9,560 nucleotides of DNA from Candidatus Helarchaeota archaeon. Lineage in GTDB: Archaea > Asgardarchaeota > Lokiarchaeia > Helarchaeales > HEL-GB-A. The notes beneath the pieces are model-generated. The model did not search any database and was not told where the DNA came from. It worked only from the letters and a program-made list of their open reading frames with translations. Location of the stretch: assembly GCA_013375405.1 (NCBI GenBank), contig JABXJU010000176.1, positions 1 to 9,560 on the forward strand, read 5' to 3'. The number at the start of each line of letters is the position of its first letter. Within the stretch, counting starts at the first letter, position 1. Shown here one piece after another: positions 1 through 5,706 of this stretch. The translations under genes and the position numbers were made by a program.

Positions 1-164
1 ACATTGAAAATATGTTAAAAGTTAAAAAGGCTGGGGGTGTTATTTTACAAGCAGCGCCAGGATTCTATCACGATCCAAAGGATATTTCTGATATTGTGAA
101 TTTTATGGTTGGTAAGGTATATCAGCAATTAGGATTAAAACAATCTTTCATAAAATATGAGTAG
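1..164 (+). CDS. ubiX: Flavin prenyltransferase UbiX, C-terminal end (5' truncated by window)
   Basis: An open frame enters from the left edge (first complete codon at base 3) and gives 53 residues before TAG at 162-164. The segment AGGVILQAAPGFYHDPK followed by a helix with MVGKVYQQLGL is the typical C-terminal end of UbiX/Pad1 proteins (usual form: PGFYHRPKT...VGRxLDxLGI). UbiX joins a dimethylallyl group to FMN to make prenylated FMN, the cofactor of UbiD-type decarboxylases. Its place just upstream of a UbiD-family gene, with IPK between, supports the call. The conserved Tyr of the FY motif is present. The Arg that normally follows VG, one of the dimethylallyl-phosphate contacts, is Lys here, a conservative change. 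Only the last quarter or so of the protein is visible, so the FMN-binding part cannot be judged. IPK starts 7 bp after the stop, so the two are probably co-transcribed. Confidence 0.85.
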   Translation, partial: IENMLKVKKAGGVILQAAPGFYHDPKDISDIVNFMVGKVYQQLGLKQSFIKYE

Positions 165-171
165 AACTTGA

Positions 172-951
172 ATGACCGAGTTAATCTTATTAAAAATTGG
201 TGGTTCGGTAATTACAGAAAAAGATGTGGCTGAACCAACGATCAATACAAAAAATTTAAGAAGAATCTGCAAAGAAATTGCTGAAGCCTACAAAAATAAC
301 TCCTTTAAACTGGTTATTGTCCATGGTGCCGGATCATTTGGACATCCAATTGTAAAAAGAACTGGTATTCATGAAGGAATAACTCGTCCAGACCAGGTTA
401 TAAGTTTTGCAAGAACTCAGGTCTTACAAAACATTTTAAATTCTGAAGTATGCCAAACTTTACAAGAATTCAACCTTCCTGCAATTCCAATCCAGCCGTC
501 CGCATCTGCTATTATGGATAAAAAAAGATTAATTTCTTTCAACCATGAATTAATAAAAAATCTTCTAGAATTATCTTTAATCCCGGTATTATTTGGTGTT
601 CCTGCATTTGATAAGAGTCAAAAGTGTTCAATTTTATCTGGTGATCAAATCATCGTCTTTCTCGCTAAGACGTTAAATCCTCAAAAAATCATTTTCGCCT
701 CGAATGTGGATGGAATTCTAGGAAAAGATCAAAATTTGATTGAGGAAATCACAGAAGATAATTATGACGAAATAAAGAATTCTCTTTATGATGCAACTTA
801 TGATGATGTAACAGGTTCCATGGCAGGCAAAATCTCGGAACTGAAAAATATTATAGGAATTAAATCATATCTAATCAATGGAAATAAACCTGATTTAATA
901 AAGAAGATTCTTCAGGGAAAAGAAGTGAGAGGAACGATCATTGAATTTTAG
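172..951 (+). CDS. ipk: Isopentenyl phosphate kinase
   Basis: This 259-residue amino acid kinase-fold protein phosphorylates isopentenyl phosphate to IPP with ATP, the last step of the archaeal mevalonate pathway in the cytosol. The N-terminal LLKIGGSVIT (6-15) is the nucleotide-phosphate-binding glycine motif. HGAGSFGHP (51-59) is the IPK signature; its second His (H58) matches the catalytic His of archaeal IPKs that distinguishes them from other members of the fold. LSGDQI (155-160), SNVDGIL (177-183) and DVTGSMAGK (212-220) are the usual ATP-site motifs, and the end GTIIEF is typical. Length is normal for the family. ATG 172 is chosen because an in-frame TGA lies immediately upstream (169-171); no strong ribosome binding site is visible. 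The gene lies between ubiX and a UbiD-type decarboxylase gene, and its last 11 bases overlap the next gene. Acetylglutamate kinase is excluded by the HGAGSFGH motif. Confidence 0.95.
   Translation: MTELILLKIGGSVITEKDVAEPTINTKNLRRICKEIAEAYKNNSFKLVIVHGAGSFGHPIVKRTGIHEGITRPDQVISFARTQVLQNILNSEVCQTLQEFNLPAIPIQPSASAIMDKKRLISFNHELIKNLLELSLIPVLFGVPAFDKSQKCSILSGDQIIVFLAKTLNPQKIIFASNVDGILGKDQNLIEEITEDNYDEIKNSLYDATYDDVTGSMAGKISELKNIIGIKSYLINGNKPDLIKKILQGKEVRGTIIEF
927..932 (+). promoter_or_regulatory. Ribosome binding site supporting the TTG start of the UbiD-type gene
   Basis: GAGAGG lies inside the end of the IPK gene, 8 bases before TTG 941. It is a reasonable purine-rich Shine-Dalgarno match and supports initiation at TTG within the IPK coding region. 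Confidence 0.45.
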
Positions 952-2221
952 AACCTATATTAAAACTTTAAATCCCATTTTTATTGAAGAAAAATTCGAT
1001 TTAAAATTCGAAATTGCGGCTATTTTAAAAGAATTGGACGGGACCCCCGTCTATTTTCCAGCTTACAACTTAATCGGCAACATTTACTCAACCCCTTCAA
1101 TATTTGCGAAGTCGGTTGGGTTAAATAATTTTTCCGAATGGATCCCCTTCTTTCTCAAAGCACGATATCATTTTGGAAAATTGATAGAGGCAAAAAACAT
1201 TCCAAAAATGAAGAAAATTTCCATCAATGATTTACCAATCTTAACTCATTATGAAAAAGACGCTGGCAAATACATAACAAGCGACGCTCTAATTGCCACA
1301 AAAGATGATAAAACAAACGTCTCAACACATCGAATTTTAATTGTAAACGATGAGGAAGCCACGTTAAGAATAGTGAGACGCCACCTCTATACCATATTCA
1401 ACGATGCAAAGGCGCATGGGGAAGATTTACCAGTAAATGTATGTATTGGAGTTCCTCCCTCTGTACAAATTGCTGCTGCGACCTCGCTTGATCCACTAGA
1501 GAATGAACTCGAATTTGCTGCTGCTTTAGAAGGAGGGGAATTACCGACAATTAACGGCCTTCCTGAATCGGAGATAATAATTAAAGGTAAATTATTACAT
1601 GACAAAGTTGCAGCAGAAGGGCCGTTTGTTGATATCACTGGAAAGTATGACATTGTCCGGAATGAACCTATTCTGCAAATTGATGAAATTCTAGCAAAAG
1701 AAGATTTCATCTATCACGCACTCTTACCCGCTGGTAATGATCACCAATTCTTGATGGGATTACCCCGCGTTCCCGTCATTTATGATGAAATTAAACAATC
1801 AGGGGTAGATGTTCAGAAGGTTTATTTAAATCCTAATGGATTTGGATGGTTAAAAACGATAATCAGCATTAAGAAAAAATCTGAAGCTGACATTAAAAAA
1901 GTATTAGACAGCACGATTAAAGGGCACTACTCAACAAAAATAATAATCGTGACTGATGAGGGTATTGACATAACCAATGATTTAGAAGTTCAAAAAGCCA
2001 TTACATTAAATACCAAATTCGATAAAACGAATCCCATCATTTTATCTGATGTGAAAGGCTCTTCATTAGATCCAAGAGCGGAAGATGACCTTGGATCTAA
2101 AATTTTAATCGACGCGACGAAACCCCTTAAATTTCGAAAAGAATCATTTGAACAAGGAAAAATCCCATTTGATAGATCTAAATTTGAAAAATTAAAGTTG
2201 AGTAGGAAAAAACTTGACTAA
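941..2221 (+). CDS. UbiD-family decarboxylase, probable anhydromevalonate phosphate decarboxylase
   Basis: The 426-residue product belongs to the UbiD family of prenyl-FMN-dependent decarboxylases. Visible family motifs are VNVCIGVPPSVQIAA (165-179), the EGPFVDITGKY segment (226-236) with the E-x-P element near the active site, a LLPAGNDHQFLMG segment (261-273), VKGSSLDPRA (371-380) and LIDATKP (389-395). The likely role is decarboxylation of trans-anhydromevalonate 5-phosphate to isopentenyl phosphate. This rests on context: IPK upstream uses that product, the aconitase-X gene downstream would make the substrate, and ubiX would make the cofactor. Sequence alone would not separate it from other UbiD enzymes such as aromatic-acid or polyprenyl decarboxylases. 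The start is TTG (TTG AAT TTT AGA), overlapping IPK by 11 bases; the encoded MNFRTYIKTL fits the usual UbiD N-terminus (MDLRxYLxxL), so a later start is unlikely. Its end overlaps the next gene by 8 bases. Confidence 0.88.
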   Translation: MNFRTYIKTLNPIFIEEKFDLKFEIAAILKELDGTPVYFPAYNLIGNIYSTPSIFAKSVGLNNFSEWIPFFLKARYHFGKLIEAKNIPKMKKISINDLPILTHYEKDAGKYITSDALIATKDDKTNVSTHRILIVNDEEATLRIVRRHLYTIFNDAKAHGEDLPVNVCIGVPPSVQIAAATSLDPLENELEFAAALEGGELPTINGLPESEIIIKGKLLHDKVAAEGPFVDITGKYDIVRNEPILQIDEILAKEDFIYHALLPAGNDHQFLMGLPRVPVIYDEIKQSGVDVQKVYLNPNGFGWLKTIISIKKKSEADIKKVLDSTIKGHYSTKIIIVTDEGIDITNDLEVQKAITLNTKFDKTNPIILSDVKGSSLDPRAEDDLGSKILIDATKPLKFRKESFEQGKIPFDRSKFEKLKLSRKKLD

Positions 2222-3668
2222 AAAGCTAATTACGAAACAGCCTATTTCCTTACTTGATGGAATAGATAGGAAAACTGGGGAAATTATTGATAAAAATCAT
2301 GAATTGTACGGTCAATCCATCGCAGGGGTGGAGCTTCACTTTCCTATAAGTTCTGGATCGACTGTAGGTGTCATGACGCTAATTGAATTAAAAGAAAATA
2401 ATAAAGCTCCTACAAAAATTGTGTTAGAAGAACCAGACACAAATGTTATTGCCGGTTGTATTTTAGCAAGTATTCCCATTTCAATACAAGATCAGCCCAT
2501 TACCAAATTACCTGAAGGTGAGATCAAAAAAATTTCTCATCTCCCCGAATTTTTACAGGATTTATTAATTAGAGAGGCAGAAATTCTAGGTGCTGAAGGA
2601 TTTATTCCAATTGAAAGAGTTCAAATTGCAGGAGTTTCCTATAAAACTATTGGAGAAGGTGGAATTAAAGTTCTAAAATATTTTGCAAACAAAAAGCTTA
2701 AATTTACAGTCCCTACAACATTAAATCCTGCTGGAATGGACTTAGAGGATTGGCAAGCACAAGGAATTCCAAACCAATTTGCTAAAAAACAAACTCAAAT
2801 TATCAATTTATTTAAACAAATGGGTGCAAATTTGAGTGTAACTTGTGTTCCTTATGATCTCTTAGAACTTAAATCGGGCTCTCACGTCGCATTCGGCGAA
2901 AGTTCGGCAGTGGCTTATATTAATTCAGTTTTAAATGTTAAAACTAATCGAGAAAATGCAGTGAAAACCCTAATCTCCGCATTATCTGGATTTACTACAA
3001 ATCTTGGAATGCATCTAGACATAAATAGAACTCCCGATGTCGAAATCAAGGTGGAATGTAAATTAACTAGCAGGGCTGATTATGGAGCTCTAGGATATTA
3101 TGCTGGATCACATTCAAATATCCCCTATTATAAAGGAATTAACCCTAATACAACACAATTGAAGGCTCTGGCAGCTGCAGGAGCTGCTTCTGGATCTATT
3201 CCCTTATTTTTTATTGAAGGTATTCCAAATATGAAACCCAAAAGCGAAACCATAATTGAAAAAACAATTTCTTTCACTCAAAACGATTTAATCAATGTAT
3301 ATAATGAGCTAACAACAGCTTCAGCAAAACCTGATTTAATTTCTATAGGTTGCCCTCACTTAAATCTACAAGAACTAAAAGAACTTATCGAGATGATTAA
3401 GGGTCGAGTTTTTGAGATTCCTGCTTGGATTTCCACAGCAGCTATCTTTAAAGAAAAATTAAGAAAGGAGAATTTAATAAAATCCTTGGAGCAGTCTAAT
3501 ATAAAAATTTATTCTGATTGTTGTGTTGTTGTTGCCCCTATAGAATTAATTGGCTATAAAACTATTGGTACAGATTCAGCAAAGGCTGCTAAATATCTAC
3601 CTCTTTTTTCCAATTGTGATGTAGTATTCAACTCAATCGATAATTTAATTAAATTCTATTCAAAATAA
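2214..3668 (+). CDS. Fused aconitase X (small + large), probable phosphomevalonate dehydratase
   Basis: One 484-residue chain joins both parts of aconitase X. Residues 1-95 form the swivel/small part (DUF126): PISLLDGIDRKTG (10-22), LYGQSIAG (31-38), a GSTVG loop (48-52) and KAPTKIVLEEPD (64-75). After a linker at 96-113 the large part (DUF521) runs to the end: GVSYKTIGEGG (140-150), TCVPY (210-214), a GESSAVAYINS stretch (228-238) and KTNREN. Cysteines in TCVPY (C211), GCPH (C380) and DCC (C437/C438) sit where the family holds its iron-sulfur cluster ligands. The likely reaction is dehydration of mevalonate 5-phosphate to trans-anhydromevalonate 5-phosphate, inferred from the neighbouring decarboxylase and IPK. 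Other aconitase-X enzymes act on hydroxyproline, but nothing here suggests that. The start is TTG 2214, overlapping the previous gene by 8 bases; an in-frame TGA at 2199-2201 prevents a longer N-terminus, so the first strand usual in small subunits seems to be missing. Confidence 0.88.
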   Translation: MTKKLITKQPISLLDGIDRKTGEIIDKNHELYGQSIAGVELHFPISSGSTVGVMTLIELKENNKAPTKIVLEEPDTNVIAGCILASIPISIQDQPITKLPEGEIKKISHLPEFLQDLLIREAEILGAEGFIPIERVQIAGVSYKTIGEGGIKVLKYFANKKLKFTVPTTLNPAGMDLEDWQAQGIPNQFAKKQTQIINLFKQMGANLSVTCVPYDLLELKSGSHVAFGESSAVAYINSVLNVKTNRENAVKTLISALSGFTTNLGMHLDINRTPDVEIKVECKLTSRADYGALGYYAGSHSNIPYYKGINPNTTQLKALAAAGAASGSIPLFFIEGIPNMKPKSETIIEKTISFTQNDLINVYNELTTASAKPDLISIGCPHLNLQELKELIEMIKGRVFEIPAWISTAAIFKEKLRKENLIKSLEQSNIKIYSDCCVVVAPIELIGYKTIGTDSAKAAKYLPLFSNCDVVFNSIDNLIKFYSK

Positions 3669-3684
3669 TTCTTTTTTGTATTTT
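3669..3684 (+). terminator. T-run terminator after the mevalonate operon
   Basis: Directly after the TAA stop comes TTCTTTTTTGTATTTT, two close T-runs without an obvious GC-rich stem. This is the usual form of an archaeal intrinsic terminator and marks the likely end of the isoprenoid operon. Confidence 0.5.
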
Positions 3685-3748
3685 ACACGATTGTTGCTTC
3701 AAAAACAGCGAAATTATTATCAACACCATGAGTACATGTTCGCATAAA

Positions 3749-3765
3749 ACAATATAACAGTGTTA
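3749..3765 (+). promoter_or_regulatory. Candidate promoter and operator for the ferredoxin/DUF166 pair
   Basis: The 110-bp gap before the ferredoxin gene holds an AT-rich TATA-like element (ACAATATAAC, from about 3749) that overlaps a perfect inverted repeat, TAACA-G-TGTTA (3755-3765). A start of transcription about 25 bases downstream would fall near 3778 and leave a very short leader carrying the ribosome binding site at 3781. A palindrome touching the TATA box is a common place for an archaeal repressor site. An 11-bp repeat can arise by chance in AT-rich DNA, so this is tentative. Confidence 0.25.
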
Positions 3766-3780
3766 ATCATAAATATATAT

Positions 3781-3786
3781 GGTGAT
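3781..3786 (+). promoter_or_regulatory. Ribosome binding site that decides the ferredoxin start
   Basis: GGTGAT matches the archaeal anti-Shine-Dalgarno sequence and lies 4 bases before ATG 3791. It overlaps the alternative upstream ATG at 3779, which would have no ribosome binding site of its own. This makes ATG 3791 the better start. Confidence 0.6.
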
Positions 3787-3790
3787 GAAT

Positions 3791-4588
3791 ATGACGAAAA
3801 CAGTTCGTAAAATTATCACGATTGATGAAGAGTTATGTACTGGATGTAGTGAATGTATCCCCAACTGTCCTGAACAGGCAATTCAGCTTGTGGAGACACC
3901 TAACGGGAAAAAGGCGAGATTGGTGAAAGATTTTTATTGTGATGGGCTTGGTGCATGCCTAGGTGTATGTCCGGTAGACGCCATATCTATCGAAGAAAGA
4001 GAAGCTGAACCTTATGACGATAATGCAACAATTGAACGAATAAAGAAAGTAGCACCAGAGATGTTAGACATCCATATAAAGCATATGCAAGAACATGCTC
4101 AAGGCACACCTGAACAACATATACATGCAAATCCACATAGCTTTGGAGGATGCCCAGGAGCTCAAACACTTCAATGGGCAAAAATTGAGGCGACTACCAC
4201 TGAATCTGTGAGACTTCAATCAGAATTACAACAATGGCCTATTCAATTACATTTAGTTTCGCCATTTGCACCCTATTTCCAAAATGCAGACTTAGCGTTT
4301 ATCGCGGATTGTACCGCCTTTGCATACGCCAATTTTCATCAAGACTTTTTAAAGGGAAAGGCTGTTGCTATCTGTTGTCCTAAACTAGATGATGTTCAAA
4401 CATATATACTAAAAATTGCCCAAATCATTAAAACTGCCAATCCTAAAAGTATACAGGTAGTACATATGGAAGTACCTTGCTGCTTTGGGCTTACCGCATT
4501 AGTGAAAGAGGCTGCAAAACAGGCAGGAAGTAATATTCCCATTGAAGAAGTGATTATAGGAGTAAAAGGCGATAAAAAAACTGTGTGA
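3791..4588 (+). CDS. 2x[4Fe-4S] ferredoxin-domain protein with cysteine-rich C-terminal domain
   Basis: With the start at ATG 3791 the protein has 265 residues. The N-terminal ferredoxin domain shows CTGCSECIPNC followed by P (C16, C19, C22, C26), then a second set, C50-DGLGA-C56-LGV-C60-P, with wider spacing between its first two cysteines than in a classic ferredoxin. A charged, His-rich linker leads to GGCPG (C121), then a C-terminal domain with a QWPIQLHLVSPFAPYF segment, DC (C174), CCPKLDD (C195/C196) and EVPCCFGL (C230/C231). This is a recognisable family of strict anaerobes and archaea, usually annotated only as a 4Fe-4S binding protein. The extra conserved cysteines suggest more than simple electron carriage, but the substrate is unknown. 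It lacks a signal peptide and membrane segments, so is probably cytosolic. The DUF166-like gene starts 6 bp downstream, pointing to a shared transcript and function. An ATG at 3779 would add four residues. Confidence 0.85.
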   Translation: MTKTVRKIITIDEELCTGCSECIPNCPEQAIQLVETPNGKKARLVKDFYCDGLGACLGVCPVDAISIEEREAEPYDDNATIERIKKVAPEMLDIHIKHMQEHAQGTPEQHIHANPHSFGGCPGAQTLQWAKIEATTTESVRLQSELQQWPIQLHLVSPFAPYFQNADLAFIADCTAFAYANFHQDFLKGKAVAICCPKLDDVQTYILKIAQIIKTANPKSIQVVHMEVPCCFGLTALVKEAAKQAGSNIPIEEVIIGVKGDKKTV

Positions 4589-4594
4589 AATAAC

Positions 4595-5404
4595 ATGAAG
4601 TTGTATGTGTTCTTTCAAGATCCTGTCGCGGAGCAATTTGTTGGCAATATTCTTAACTATAATAAATTCTGTACCTCTTGTGATCCCTATTGCGATGATT
4701 GCCGTTTAGATTTTGGAACACATGCAAATGATATTTTAGGTGTCCATCAATTCCCCCCACTTGAAGATCTTCCGGATATGATCGAAGAGCCTGAAAAATA
4801 TCTGCCTTCAAATATCCCTGAAGTGGATATGTTCCTCGTTCTCGGAATCCATCCTGACCTCTTAACCGGAATCCCTCCATTGGCACAAGAATTTGGTGTA
4901 AAAGGCGTAATTGTACCGGTAGAGAACGGGAAATGGGTTCCATTTGGCCTTCAAAAACAAGTGGAAGCTGAACTTATAGAGTATAATATTCAATCAGCAT
5001 TTCCAAGACCATTTTGTTCTCTGGATAAAACTGGACAAAGGTATATTGACGAATTTATAGATTGTTTTAAAATTGGTAAACCTATTGTGGAGTTAGATAT
5101 CAGGAATAATAAATTTAAGGGTGGTAGAGTCATTCATGCCTCTCCTTGTGGTTGTATGTTCTATGTCGTTCGCCAATTAATTCGATTCAGCGAACCGTTA
5201 GAGAAAATGGAGGAAAAAATCTCAAAATACCATCATTCATATCCCTGTAATGCCAGTATGAATATCGACCCTGTGTTAAAAGATACGACTCTGCATATTG
5301 GTGGATACATCCATCGCTACGTTATTTACGATGCCGTTTGGCGAAGTAAAAGTAATAAAAAACTGACTAACATACTCAAGAATGTTTGTAGCGTTTCTGC
5401 ATAA
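4595..5404 (+). CDS. DUF166-like cysteine-rich protein
   Basis: The 269-residue product resembles the DUF166 family, whose biochemical role is not established. Visible elements in order: an N-terminal strand followed by the cysteine knot CTSCDPYCDDC (C26, C29, C33, C36), a probable metal or Fe-S site; VDMFLVLGIHPDLL (77-90); GVIVPVENGKWVPFGL (104-119); RPFCSL (138-143); the ASPCGCMFYV stretch (C185, C187); and HHSYPCNASM (213-222, C218) followed by LHIGGYIHR. These motifs recur in family members from methanogens and anaerobic bacteria. No signal peptide or membrane segment is seen. The gene follows the ferredoxin-domain gene by 6 bp, so the two probably form one redox unit, the ferredoxin part feeding electrons to a reaction on this protein. 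That role is inferred from proximity and cysteine content only. Some databases label DUF166 proteins thymidylate synthase, but no classical thymidylate synthase motif is visible. Confidence 0.75.
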   Translation: MKLYVFFQDPVAEQFVGNILNYNKFCTSCDPYCDDCRLDFGTHANDILGVHQFPPLEDLPDMIEEPEKYLPSNIPEVDMFLVLGIHPDLLTGIPPLAQEFGVKGVIVPVENGKWVPFGLQKQVEAELIEYNIQSAFPRPFCSLDKTGQRYIDEFIDCFKIGKPIVELDIRNNKFKGGRVIHASPCGCMFYVVRQLIRFSEPLEKMEEKISKYHHSYPCNASMNIDPVLKDTTLHIGGYIHRYVIYDAVWRSKSNKKLTNILKNVCSVSA

Positions 5405-5411
5405 ATTTGCC

Positions 5412-5450
5412 CAACTAATAGTTGTAAAAGGTTATAATCCATATTTTTTT
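5412..5450 (+). terminator. Possible terminator after the DUF166-like gene
   Basis: A short inverted repeat, CAACTA-A-TAGTTG (5412-5424), is followed about 20 bases later by a run of seven T (5444-5450). The T-run alone could end archaeal transcription; the repeat could form only a 4-bp stem with a 5-base loop and may be incidental. Confidence 0.35.
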
Positions 5451-5580
5451 AAGATAATAAAGTCAGAATTAAATACACCTATCTTTGGTGAATCAATTCA
5501 TTAATTCCTCTCTTATTTTTATATCAAAGTATGAATATCGTTTGGGAAGCTCAGAAGTCATACAAAAATAACTCATTAAT

Positions 5581-5597
5581 TTTAAAAATATTTAAAA
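5581..5597 (+). promoter_or_regulatory. TATA-like element upstream of the dehydrogenase gene
   Basis: TTTAAAAATATTTAAAA is the most TATA-like stretch in the 302-bp gap 5405-5706. Transcription starting about 25 bases downstream would give a leader of roughly 85 nucleotides containing the hairpin at 5656-5673. Many sites of this kind occur by chance in AT-rich DNA. No convincing gene is seen in the rest of the gap. Confidence 0.3.
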
Positions 5598-5651
5598 AAG
5601 AAATGAATCTTGGTAATTATAACGAAATCAAATAGGTAGAATGAAATCAAA

Positions 5652-5684
5652 AATTAAGGAGATTACTCTCCTTACTTCCTAATT
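5652..5684 (+). promoter_or_regulatory. Leader hairpin with a competing pairing, upstream of the dehydrogenase
   Basis: AAGGAGA (5656-5662) and TCTCCTT (5667-5673) form a perfect 7-bp stem with a TTAC loop. The same 5' arm can instead pair further out: 5652-5656 plus 5658-5660 with 5677-5684, bulging A5657. The two folds are mutually exclusive. The structure ends about 10 bases before the ribosome binding site, so it could affect translation or transcription of the dehydrogenase. No known riboswitch class is recognised. Confidence 0.35.
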
Positions 5685-5694
5685 GAAAAGATAT

Positions 5695-5700
5695 AGGTGA
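5695..5700 (+). promoter_or_regulatory. Ribosome binding site of the dehydrogenase
   Basis: AGGTGA lies 6 bases before ATG 5707 and matches the archaeal anti-Shine-Dalgarno sequence well, which fixes the start of the downstream gene. Confidence 0.65.
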
Positions 5701-5706
5701 AAAAAT

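Noticed and set aside
1387..1710. 107-residue open frame on the - strand
   Set aside because: It lies wholly inside the UbiD-type gene in antisense, has low-complexity Ser/Ala-rich content, and matches no family I recognise.
3779..3781. ATG 3779 as start of the ferredoxin-domain gene
   Set aside because: GGTGAT at 3781-3786 fits ATG 3791 at correct spacing and overlaps the earlier ATG, which has only AT-rich sequence before it.
3987..4943. Three - strand open frames of 64, 66 and 96 residues (3987-4181, 4396-4596, 4653-4943)
   Set aside because: They are antisense to the ferredoxin-domain and DUF166-like genes, which show clear cysteine motifs in the + frame.
5531..5635. Small + strand open frame of 34 residues in the gap before the dehydrogenase
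   Set aside because: No ribosome binding site precedes it, and its Lys/Asn/Ile-rich content is what random AT-rich DNA encodes. A short leader peptide cannot be fully excluded.
5405..5706. Possible tRNA, CRISPR array or mobile-element remnant in the longest non-coding stretch
   Set aside because: No cloverleaf, regularly spaced repeats, transposase fragment or terminal inverted repeats are visible. Only short repeats such as TCATTAATT and GAAATCAAA occur, as expected at this base composition.
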